A DNA stretch of 64,000 nucleotides from Haloparvum alkalitolerans. GTDB lineage: Archaea; Halobacteriota; Halobacteria; Halobacteriales; Haloferacaceae. Within the stretch, counting starts at the first letter, position 1. Each line of letters starts with the position of its first letter. Both the position numbers and the translations under genes were made by a program. The stretch spans positions 70,193 to 134,192 of the forward strand of contig NZ_JBNLIA010000014.1 of the NCBI RefSeq assembly GCF_050122995.1, written 5' to 3'. Below the pieces are notes generated by a model. That model ran no database searches. It was not told the origin of the DNA and was given only the letters and a program-made list of their open reading frames with translations. Of this stretch, positions 34,529-41,357 are shown piece after piece.

Positions 34529-35329
34529 TCAGGGGCGGCGCACGGCCAGCACGGAAAGGTCCGAAAAGCGGCTGTCCTCGGGGCCGTCGCCGCCCGCCTC
34601 CGCCGCCAGCGCGCCGAGCGACGATCGCGTGACGGTCTCGTCGTCGTGCGTCAGCTTCTCGAGCACGAGCGCGGTCGCGTCGGGGTCCGCGCCCGCCTCG
34701 ATCAGGTGCGCGGCCACGTCGCCCGGCATCCAGTCGTAGGGCCGCGGAAGCACCAGCAGGTGGCGCTCCCCGGCGTCGGCGCGGAGTCGCGCGAGGTCGT
34801 CGTCCAGCGGTCCGCTCTTGTGGAGCGTGACGAACGTCGTCGCCTCCATCGGCGTGCGGGCGCGGCTCGCGGCCACCTGCAGCGAGGAGATGCCGGGAAC
34901 GATCTGGACGGGGACACGGTCGTCGTCGGCTTCGAGCGCGTCCGCGACCGCCCGCTGGACCTTTCCGACGAACTGGTACCCGGAGTGGTTCGGGTCGCCC
35001 ATCAGGACGGCGACGCCGGTCGCGCCGTCCGCGATCCGGTCGGCGAAGGTCGCCAGCGTCGCCGCCTCGTCGCGGTAGCCGCAGGCCAGCGTTTCGCCGG
35101 TCGCCGCGTCCGCGACGTAGTCGAGAACAGTCTGGAAGCCGACCACGACGTCCGCCTCGGCGATCGCGTCGCGGCCGCGGGGCGTCAGGAACTCCGCCGC
35201 GCCGGGGCCGATCCCGATCGCGCGGACCGCGGGGTCCGCTCCGTCCGTCCGGTCCGGCTCCGGGTCCGCGGCCGCGAAGTCGGCCGGGTCGGGACCCGAG
35301 TCGAGATCCACCGCGTCGTGGTCGCTCAT
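34529..35329 (-). CDS. cbiE: Cobalt-precorrin-7 (C5)-methyltransferase
   Basis: A 266-residue tetrapyrrole methylase of anaerobic cobalamin synthesis. The fold is marked by AIGIGPGAAEFLTPRGRDAI at about residues 37-56, by the SAM-binding LMGDPNHSGYQFVG in the position of the GDP-x-x-x motif, and by VQIVPGISSLQVAASR. An acidic 35-residue leader precedes the domain, as is often seen in haloarchaeal proteins. It is transcribed before cbiA and divergently from a winged-helix regulator, with a palindrome in the shared intergenic region. Confidence 0.85.
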   Translation of the reverse strand: MSDHDAVDLDSGPDPADFAAADPEPDRTDGADPAVRAIGIGPGAAEFLTPRGRDAIAEADVVVGFQTVLDYVADAATGETLACGYRDEAATLATFADRIADGATGVAVLMGDPNHSGYQFVGKVQRAVADALEADDDRVPVQIVPGISSLQVAASRARTPMEATTFVTLHKSGPLDDDLARLRADAGERHLLVLPRPYDWMPGDVAAHLIEAGADPDATALVLEKLTHDDETVTRSSLGALAAEAGGDGPEDSRFSDLSVLAVRRP

Positions 35330-35356
35330 GGTCTGACAAGCGACGCGCGCGACTTC

Positions 35357-35374
35357 CCGATTGCGGTCAATCGG
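35357..35374. promoter_or_regulatory. Palindrome in divergent cbiE/regulator promoter region
   Basis: CCGATTGCGGTCAATCGG is a perfect 7-bp inverted repeat with a 4-base spacer. It lies 28 bases upstream of the cbiE ATG and 46 bases upstream of the regulator ATG. It is a candidate operator, perhaps for the product of the adjacent winged-helix gene. Confidence 0.5.
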
Positions 35375-35419
35375 CCGCCACACCAAAGCTACTTGTCTCC
35401 AACTCCAGTACGGTTGTCC

Positions 35420-36289
35420 ATGAGCGACGACGACGCGGTCGATGGCGGATCTCCCGCGGAGCGGCGCGAGGAGGCGACGGCCCCGCGGGTGCTCGCGAGC
35501 AAGCGCGACGCGACCCGGTACCGCGTCCTCGTCGAGATCGCCAGTCGACAGCCGGCGGTGAGCCAGGGGGAGATCGCGGAGGCGGTCGGCGTCACCTCGC
35601 AGGCGGTCAGCGACTACGTCCGCGACCTCGTGGAGGCGGATTACGTCGAAAAGCACGGCCGAGGCCGCTACGAGGTGACAAAGGAGGGCGTCGACTGGCT
35701 CATCTCGCGGACGGACGCGCTGGAGAGCTACGTCGAGACGGTCTCCTCCGACGTCCTCGGCAGCGTCGACGTGGACGCGGCGGTCGCGGCCGGTGCGGTC
35801 GCGGAGGGCGATACGGTGGGGCTGACGATGCGGGACGGCGTGCTCCACGCGGTGCCCGGCGGCGGGGAAGACGGGGACGGGCGGGGCGGCGAGGCGGCCT
35901 CCGCAGTCGCGGTCACCGCCGGGGAGGCGGGGGAGGCGGTCGGCGTCACCGACTTCGAGGGCGTCGTGGACTACGAGCCCGGGACGGTGACCGCGCTGGT
36001 GGTCCCGCCCGTGACCGAGGGGTCGCCGCCGGAACCGGCGACGATCACCGACTACGCCGCCGACCACGACCTGATCGCGGTCGCCGGCACCGAGGCGTAC
36101 GCGGCCGCGAGGCGCGCGGACGTGCGACCGGACGTCAGGTTCGGGACCGTTGAGGGCGTCGCGGAGGCGGCCGTCCGCGGCCTCGACGTCCTGCTTCTGG
36201 CGGTCGCGAACGCGCTCTCGCGGCACACCTCCCGGCTTCGCGAGGACGGGATCCGGTACGAGGTCCGGGACCCGACCGACGCGGAGTGA
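35420..36289 (+). CDS. Winged-helix regulator with C-terminal DUF
   Basis: A 289-residue protein. The N-terminal MarR/ArsR-like winged helix (about residues 25-100) contains KRDATRYRVLVEIA, QGEIAEAVGVTSQAVSDYVR as the helix-turn-helix, and DYVEKHGRGRYEVTKEGV as the wing. The remaining about 190 residues form a conserved haloarchaeal domain of unknown function with a small-molecule-sensing look. It is divergent from cbiE, and its position suggests control of cobalamin genes (inference). It resembles haloarchaeal DUF7839-type regulators, a number I give from memory. Confidence 0.75.
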   Translation: MSDDDAVDGGSPAERREEATAPRVLASKRDATRYRVLVEIASRQPAVSQGEIAEAVGVTSQAVSDYVRDLVEADYVEKHGRGRYEVTKEGVDWLISRTDALESYVETVSSDVLGSVDVDAAVAAGAVAEGDTVGLTMRDGVLHAVPGGGEDGDGRGGEAASAVAVTAGEAGEAVGVTDFEGVVDYEPGTVTALVVPPVTEGSPPEPATITDYAADHDLIAVAGTEAYAAARRADVRPDVRFGTVEGVAEAAVRGLDVLLLAVANALSRHTSRLREDGIRYEVRDPTDAE

Positions 36290-36530
36290 AGCGCGCGCGA
36301 CGAGCGCGGCGACGCCGACGCCCGGAGTTCGACGCGACGGCGACGCCGGATCGTCGATAGTCGTCCGTCGATGCGTCGATCGTCGCCTTCGTCGGAGAAC
36401 GCCTCAAATAGACTTATGAATGTTCTAGCGGTTTCTAAAGGAGTTATGAAAGGTCGTGAGCGCACGGTGAAGCGTTCTGAAACGGCGGAGAGACCGTTAA
36501 TCGACCCGAATCGAACGCAAGGCTCGTTCC
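36290..36530. other. Intergenic region without a gene
   Basis: This stretch holds no convincing gene. Its right part, about 36405-36450, is unusually AT-rich for the window. Two short elements, TTATGAATG and TTATGAAAG, lie 30 bases apart. It may contain further regulatory sequence for the promoter at 36531, but I see no clear palindrome. Confidence 0.4.
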
Positions 36531-36540
36531 CTTATATGGG
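36531..36540 (+). promoter_or_regulatory. TATA element for the 36579 gene
   Basis: CTTATATGGG lies about 45 bases before the ATG at 36579. This leaves a short leader that contains a purine-rich GTGAGGCAGGTGA, a possible ribosome binding site. It is one of the few leadered starts here. Confidence 0.55.
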
Positions 36541-36578
36541 GTCGGGACGCCTCGTCGGGAGTGAGGCAGGTGACCCAT

Positions 36579-36866
36579 ATGTCAAACACATCCCTCCGCA
36601 CGGCCGCTCGTTCCCCGGTCCGGGCGAGCGCCGCGCTCTCGAACAGGTTCCGCCGGCTCACCGCCGTCGGCGTGCGCGCCCTCGCGTTCTGGGCCGCCGT
36701 ACTGCTCCCGCTGACGTACCTTCCCGTCCTCCACGGGATGGTCGTGGACGCGAGCGCCGGGCTGTTCCTGGTCCTGCTCGCGGCCAACGTCGCGTGCGCC
36801 GTCGTCGGCCACGACTACCGCCCCGGACACGGGGACGCGAGCACCGATCGCACGACCGACGCCTGA
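36579..36866 (+). CDS. Small hypothetical membrane protein
   Basis: A 95-residue protein with a basic N terminus of about 30 residues, two transmembrane segments (about 31-55 and 59-78) and a hydrophilic His/Asp-rich tail. The ATG of MSNTSLRTAA lies a few bases after a Shine-Dalgarno-like GGCAGGTG. No family is recognised. It is followed 19 bases later by a DUF7123-like gene. Confidence 0.6.
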   Translation: MSNTSLRTAARSPVRASAALSNRFRRLTAVGVRALAFWAAVLLPLTYLPVLHGMVVDASAGLFLVLLAANVACAVVGHDYRPGHGDASTDRTTDA

Positions 36867-36885
36867 GACACCCACTACACAACCC

Positions 36886-37134
36886 ATGAGCACGAACGCC
36901 GCCGCCACCGACGCGACATATTCCCCCAAAGCCGCCCGCCTCGCCGAATACCTCCGTGAGGAGGCCGCCGACGGCGAGACGTACTTCAAAGCGAAGTTCA
37001 TCGCGGACGACGTCGACCTCTCGCCGAAGGAGATCGGCGCCCTGATGGTCCAACTGCAGGGTCGGATCCCCGACCTGACCGTCGAGAAGTGGTCGTACAC
37101 GGGCGCGACCACCTGGCGCGTGGCACCGCGCTGA
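36886..37134 (+). CDS. DUF7123-like small protein
   Basis: An 82-residue soluble protein conserved in haloarchaea. It carries SPKAARLAEYLREEAADGETYFKAK, read in two parts, then DDVDLSPKEIGALMVQLQ and WSYTGATTWRV. The pattern of a long helix, a short helix pair and two strands suggests a small winged-helix fold, possibly DNA-binding. The family number is from memory. It lies 19 bases after the small membrane gene, probably in one operon. Confidence 0.7.
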   Translation: MSTNAAATDATYSPKAARLAEYLREEAADGETYFKAKFIADDVDLSPKEIGALMVQLQGRIPDLTVEKWSYTGATTWRVAPR

Positions 37135-37284
37135 CGCGGCCGCGCCTCGCGGGCGGCCCCGTCGATCCCCGCTACGCCCCCCCGACGCCCGACCCCTGCC
37201 GTATCAGGTCCCCGCGGTATCCGATACCCCCGTTTTTGCGTACTCGGTCTCGCGTTCAGGTTCGCCGTCAGGCACGCGACCGGT

Positions 37285-37364
37285 CGGCCGCATGCGCCGT
37301 CGGCCGCGTGCACCATCGACCGCGTGCACCATTGACCGCGTGCGCCGTCGGCCGCGCGCACGGG
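37285..37364. repeat. Degenerate 16-bp tandem repeat, five units
   Basis: Units start at 37285, 37301, 37317, 37333 and 37349 and follow the pattern CGGCCGCRTGCRCCRT with changes. They lie in the 295-base non-coding stretch between the DUF7123-like gene and the TetR gene. The array ends about 50 bases before the TetR operator. It may be a binding array or a replication-slippage product. Confidence 0.7.
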
Positions 37365-37410
37365 CGGACTCCGGAGAGTGCATCCCGATCCATCGCGCTT
37401 TTACGTGTGG

Positions 37411-37430
37411 TTGACTGACCAGTCAGTCAA
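37411..37430 (+). promoter_or_regulatory. Perfect operator palindrome overlapping TetR start codon
   Basis: TTGACTGACCAGTCAGTCAA has perfect 9-bp arms around CA. The final A is the first base of the ATG of the TetR gene (37430). The TATA-like CTTTTACG at about 37398-37405 places the transcription start inside the palindrome. Binding of the TetR protein here would block its own transcription. The sequence type is typical of TetR-family operators. Confidence 0.75.
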
Positions 37431-38170
37431 TGACGGACGAGCCCTCCGCGGCGGACGAGATCATGGACGGCGTGTACCGCGCGCTGTGTACCCACGGGTA
37501 CGCGGGGGTGACGATGCAGGACATCGCGGACGAATGTTCCAAGAGCAAGTCGCTGCTCCACTACCACTACGACACGAAGGAGGACCTCCTGGTCGCGTTC
37601 CTCGACCACATCCTCGCGGACTTCGAGGAGAAGGTCGCCGAGATCGCGGACGATCCCCCGCTCGTTCGGCTCACGACGCTGCTCGACCGGTTCGTCTTCG
37701 ACCCGAGCGAAAGCGAGCGCGAGTCGTTCCACATCGCTCTCCTGGAGCTCCGGTCGCAGGGGCCGTTCAACGAGCGCATCCGCGAACAGCTGGACCGCAG
37801 CGACCGGCTGCTCCGCGAGACGCTCGCGGACATCATCAGCGAGGGCGTCGAGGCGGGCCAGATCCGCGACGTCGACCCCGAACGGTCGGCCGCGCTGATC
37901 ACCGCCGCGATCGACGGCGCACGGACCCGCCAGATCACGTTGAGCGAGGACGTGCTCGGCGACGACACCTACACCTGCGTCACCTCGCGGCAAGTGCGCC
38001 GGCGGATCGTCGAGCCGATCCTCACCGAGGGAGCGTCCCTTCCGTCGGCCGAGGAACCGACCGCGGGCGGGGGCGACGCCGACGAGGCGACGAACGGCGC
38101 GACGGCGAGCGAGGACTCCGAACCACCCTCCGGAACCGCGGATCACCCGGACGGTGACTGGACCGAATGA
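37430..38170 (+). CDS. TetR/AcrR family transcriptional regulator
   Basis: A 246-residue repressor. Its N-terminal TetR DNA-binding domain (about 10-65) reads GVYRALCTHGYAGVTMQDIADE, seen here in two parts, followed by the helix-turn-helix segment CSKSKSLLHYHYDTKEDLL. The C-terminal ligand domain is all-helical. The last about 45 residues are a Gly/Asp/Glu-rich tail, common in haloarchaea. A palindrome covers its own start, and an MFS transporter gene follows about 105 bases downstream. So the likely role is autorepression and control of efflux, with an unknown inducer. Confidence 0.9.
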   Translation: MTDEPSAADEIMDGVYRALCTHGYAGVTMQDIADECSKSKSLLHYHYDTKEDLLVAFLDHILADFEEKVAEIADDPPLVRLTTLLDRFVFDPSESERESFHIALLELRSQGPFNERIREQLDRSDRLLRETLADIISEGVEAGQIRDVDPERSAALITAAIDGARTRQITLSEDVLGDDTYTCVTSRQVRRRIVEPILTEGASLPSAEEPTAGGGDADEATNGATASEDSEPPSGTADHPDGDWTE

Positions 38171-38274
38171 GTACGGAGGCCGGACCGCGTGACCGGTCCG
38201 CCGACGACGGCGACCGGACTGGACGAGGCGAGCGGACCGCCCTCGACGTCGTGAGGGGAGGTGCCGACGACTGA
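38167..38274 (+). CDS. Possible 35-codon ORF between tetR and the MFS gene
   Basis: The ATG overlaps the tetR stop (ATGA), and the frame ends two bases before the MFS ATG. It encodes a short, charged peptide rich in Asp, Arg and Gly without a recognisable domain. It could be a coupling ORF that carries ribosomes from tetR to the transporter gene. It could equally be a chance frame in G+C-rich DNA. A GGAGGTG at 38257-38263 may serve the MFS start. Confidence 0.2.
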   Translation: MSTEAGPRDRSADDGDRTGRGERTALDVVRGGADD

Positions 38275-38276
38275 CG

Positions 38277-39536
38277 ATGTTCGACCGACTCCCCACCTTC
38301 GGCTTCACTCGCCCGCCGGCCGTCCTGCTGGCGGTGATCGCGAGCACCTTCTTCGTCGGCTTCGGCGGGGGCGTCGTCTTCCCCATCCTCCCGAACCTCG
38401 GCGCGGTGCTCGGCATCTCCGCGTTCATGGTCGGGATCATCCTCTCGGCGAACCGGTTCATCCGGCTCGTCGCGAACGCGCCCGCCGGCGCGCTGATCGA
38501 CCGCATCGGCACGCGCCGGCCGTTCGTTCTCGGACTCTTCATCGAGGGGGTCGCCACCCTCGGCTACGTCGTCGCCCTGTTCGTCCCGCCGCCGGAGGCG
38601 TGGTTCCTGCTGGCCCGGGTGCTGTGGGGGCTCGGCTCCGCGGCGGTGTTCGCGACCGCCTACACCATCGCCGCGGACGTCTCGACCGGCGACTCCCGCG
38701 GGACGAACATGGGCATCGTCCGCGGCGGCATCACGATGGGCTTCCCCGCCGGACTCGTGCTCGGCGGGGTGGTGAGCGCGCTCTACTCCAACGCCGCGGC
38801 GTTCGTGCTCGCGGCCGCGTTCGCGCTGTTCGCCAGCGTCGTCGCCTACGTCCTCGTTCCCGAGACGCACGTCGAGGGCGACGAGGGATCGTCCGTGAAG
38901 CCGTGGGACATCGACACCTCCGTCCCCGCGGTGACGGTCGGACTCGTCAACTTCGGGCTGATGTTCGCGTACATCGGCGCGCTGTTCGCGACCCTGGTGC
39001 TCTTTCTGGGCGAGCACGACCTCTCGCTGTTCGGGCTCGCGCCGCAGGGAACCTCCGGCGTGTTCATGGCCGGGACGGTGGTCTCCGCGGCCGCCTTCAT
39101 GCTCGTCGGCGGTCGCGTCTCCGACACGCGGAAGTCCAGAACGCCGGTGCTGCTCTTCTTCCTCGTCGTCTCCTTCGTCGGCTTCCTGCTGCTCGCTCGG
39201 GCCGGGTCGGTGATCGAGTTGGCGTTCGCCTGCGTCTTCATCGGCGCGGGACAGGGCGGCACGAGCGGTCCCCTGATGGCGCTTCTGGCGGACCTCACGC
39301 CCGACGAGCGCATGGGGCGCGCCTCGGGGACGAACAACGTCTTCGGGGACGTCGGGGGCGGGCTCGGCCCGATGGTCTCGCTCCCGCTCGTCGAGGCGGT
39401 CGGGTTCGAGCCGATATACGCGTTCTGCGCGCTCGTTCCGCTGCTGGCCGGAGGGGTGCTGCTCGTGGGCGTCCGCCGCGTCACAGGGACGTTCCGACCG
39501 GGACGGACCGACACGAACGCCACGGTCGCGGACTGA
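38277..39536 (+). CDS. MFS transporter (drug efflux type)
   Basis: A 419-residue major facilitator with twelve hydrophobic helices. The motif ANAPAGALIDRIGTRRPFV lies between helices 2 and 3, its related loop VGGRVSDTRKSRTPV in the second half, and LLARVLWGLGSAAVFATAY in helix 4. No substrate is identifiable. The immediately upstream TetR gene and the short spacing suggest it is an exporter induced by its own substrate. The cytoplasmic loop between halves is short (about residues 195-215). Confidence 0.88.
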   Translation: MFDRLPTFGFTRPPAVLLAVIASTFFVGFGGGVVFPILPNLGAVLGISAFMVGIILSANRFIRLVANAPAGALIDRIGTRRPFVLGLFIEGVATLGYVVALFVPPPEAWFLLARVLWGLGSAAVFATAYTIAADVSTGDSRGTNMGIVRGGITMGFPAGLVLGGVVSALYSNAAAFVLAAAFALFASVVAYVLVPETHVEGDEGSSVKPWDIDTSVPAVTVGLVNFGLMFAYIGALFATLVLFLGEHDLSLFGLAPQGTSGVFMAGTVVSAAAFMLVGGRVSDTRKSRTPVLLFFLVVSFVGFLLLARAGSVIELAFACVFIGAGQGGTSGPLMALLADLTPDERMGRASGTNNVFGDVGGGLGPMVSLPLVEAVGFEPIYAFCALVPLLAGGVLLVGVRRVTGTFRPGRTDTNATVAD

Positions 39537-39550
39537 CCGGCGGCTCCCCG

Positions 39551-39560
39551 GTTTTTAACC
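39551..39560 (+). promoter_or_regulatory. TATA element for the DoxX gene
   Basis: GTTTTTAACC lies about 28 bases before the ATG at 39585, the usual leaderless spacing. It shows the DoxX gene is transcribed apart from the MFS gene. Confidence 0.55.
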
Positions 39561-39584
39561 GACTCCCGGAGTAATCACGAACCC

Positions 39585-40700
39585 ATGAGAGACAGACACA
39601 CAGCCCGAGGGGCCGCGTGGGCCGTCGCGATGCTGGTCGGGATCGCGCTCGCGTCGGGGATCGCCGCCGCACACGTCCGGTTCGTCACCGACACGGAGGA
39701 GGCGGGCGAGGCGCTTCGGTTCCTGGCCGGTGCGCTGACCGACCCCCTGCACCTCGCCGCGCTCGGGGGCGGGGCGCTCGCGGTCCTCGTGGCGATCGTC
39801 GTCTACCTGAAGACGGAGGCGCTGAACCGGGACGTGGCCGTGTTCCGGGGCGTGATGGAGAGCTACCGGGACCTGCTGCCGTGGCTGCTCCGCCTCGGGT
39901 TCGGCCTTCCGCTGGTGGGCGCCGGCTTCGCGGGCTACTTCTTCAATCCCGTCGTCGAACCGCTGATCGGGTCGGGCGTCGACCGCCTGCTCCAGATCCT
40001 GCTCGGGTTCATGCTCGTGTTCGGGCTCGGAACGCGCGTCGCGTCGCTCGCCGGACTGGTTATCTACCTCGTCGCCCTCCCGATCCAGCCGCTCCTGGCC
40101 TTCTCGCTGGAGTGGATCCCCGGGTTCCTCGCGCTGATCGTCGTCGGGAGCGGGCGGCCGAGCGCCGACCACACGCTCGCGCAGGTGGCGGCCACGCCCG
40201 GCACCTTCTACAACGAGGTCGACCCGGTCCACCGCGCGGCCGCGTGGTTCGAGGCGCGCGTCGACCCCTACGAGCGCTACGTGCCGACGGTGATCCGCGT
40301 CGGGATGGGCGTCGGGTTCGCCTTCCTCGGCCTGATGGAGAAACTGCTCGCGCCGGAGATGGCGATGAGCGTGGTCGCGACCTACGGGCTCGCGGAGGCG
40401 ACGCCGTTCCCCGCGGAGCTGTGGGTGCTCGGTGCCGGTCTCGGGGAACTCGCGCTCGGGATCGCCATCGCGCTCGGCTTCTTCACCCGCGGCTCCGCGC
40501 TGGCCGCGATGTTCGTGTTCACGCTGACGCTGTTCGGCATCCCCGACGACCCCGTCCTCGCGCATATCGGCCTGTTCAGCCTCGCGTCCGCGCTGCTCAT
40601 CACCGGCTCCGGCCCGTACGCGCTCGACAACTACCTCTCCGACTCGCGCCGGACAGCCCGCTCTGACGCGGTCACGGAGCCGGCCCCGGGCGACGACTGA
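39585..40700 (+). CDS. DoxX-domain membrane protein
   Basis: A 371-residue membrane protein. It has a signal-like first helix, then eight or nine transmembrane segments. The C-terminal part (about 235-350) matches DoxX-type proteins, with VIRVGMGVGFAFLGLMEKLLAPEM and ELALGIAIALGFFTRGSALAAMF, each read in parts. The first half has a related helical repeat, so the protein may be a duplicated DoxX-like unit. Its role is unknown; members of the family occur in thiosulfate metabolism and stress responses. Confidence 0.75.
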   Translation: MRDRHTARGAAWAVAMLVGIALASGIAAAHVRFVTDTEEAGEALRFLAGALTDPLHLAALGGGALAVLVAIVVYLKTEALNRDVAVFRGVMESYRDLLPWLLRLGFGLPLVGAGFAGYFFNPVVEPLIGSGVDRLLQILLGFMLVFGLGTRVASLAGLVIYLVALPIQPLLAFSLEWIPGFLALIVVGSGRPSADHTLAQVAATPGTFYNEVDPVHRAAAWFEARVDPYERYVPTVIRVGMGVGFAFLGLMEKLLAPEMAMSVVATYGLAEATPFPAELWVLGAGLGELALGIAIALGFFTRGSALAAMFVFTLTLFGIPDDPVLAHIGLFSLASALLITGSGPYALDNYLSDSRRTARSDAVTEPAPGDD

Positions 40701-40754
40701 ACCGACACGGAACCGGTCGGAACGGATTTCTCCCCACGATACATATGGTAACGT

Positions 40755-41276
40755 ATGACAACCACGAGCGCGGTCGCAGAGCGGACGTGGGCGGCCGGCG
40801 GGCTCGCCGGGCTCGCGGCCGGCGTCGGCATGGGGCTGGTGTTGCACCTCGCGTTGGACCTCATGCCGGTGATCGCGACGCTGATCGGTGGGGACACGAC
40901 CCTCGCCGGGTGGGTCGTCCACCTGTTCAACAGCACGCTGTTCGGCCTGCTGTTCGTCGGCGTCTTCGCGCGGCCGTTCTTCGAGGAGTTGCTGGTCGAC
41001 CTCGGCGGCTGCGTCTCGCTCGGGGTCGTCCACTCGGCCGCGCTCGGCCTGCTGACCGGCGGGCTGTTGCTTCCGGTCGCGCTCGCGCTGGAGGGCGCCA
41101 CCTCGCTCCCGGTTCCGACGCTCCCGTTCCCGGGCGTCGACGTGGGCCTGGAGTTCGCGGTCGTCATCGCGCTCGCCCACCTGCTGTACGGCGTTCTGCT
41201 CGGCGGGACCTACGCGGTCCTGACCGGCGCCGCGTCGACGGCCGGGGTCGCCCCGGACGAGGAGGCGCCCGTCTGA
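40755..41276 (+). CDS. Hypothetical haloarchaeal membrane protein
   Basis: A 173-residue protein with four transmembrane segments. It reads TWAAGGLAGLAAGVGMGLVLH in the first helix, and Gly-rich HLLYGVLLGGTYAVL in the last. Similar proteins are widespread in haloarchaea without known function. It stands alone, 54 bases after the DoxX gene and before rtcB. Confidence 0.65.
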   Translation: MTTTSAVAERTWAAGGLAGLAAGVGMGLVLHLALDLMPVIATLIGGDTTLAGWVVHLFNSTLFGLLFVGVFARPFFEELLVDLGGCVSLGVVHSAALGLLTGGLLLPVALALEGATSLPVPTLPFPGVDVGLEFAVVIALAHLLYGVLLGGTYAVLTGAASTAGVAPDEEAPV

Positions 41277-41357
41277 CCGGCGCTCCACGGCGCGGCGACG
41301 TCGCTCACCGACGGCGGCGGACGTAACGCTATTGCCCGGTCGCACCGACCGTCCGGT

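Noticed and set aside
32972..35419. N-terminal 800 codons of a 1105-codon frame ending in the winged-helix regulator
   Set aside because: The upstream part is antisense to cbiA and cbiE. Only the part from 35420 has protein-like motifs and an ATG in the right place.
35330..35419. Cobalamin riboswitch before cbiE
   Set aside because: No conserved B12-box-like sequence is seen, and such riboswitches are not known in haloarchaea.
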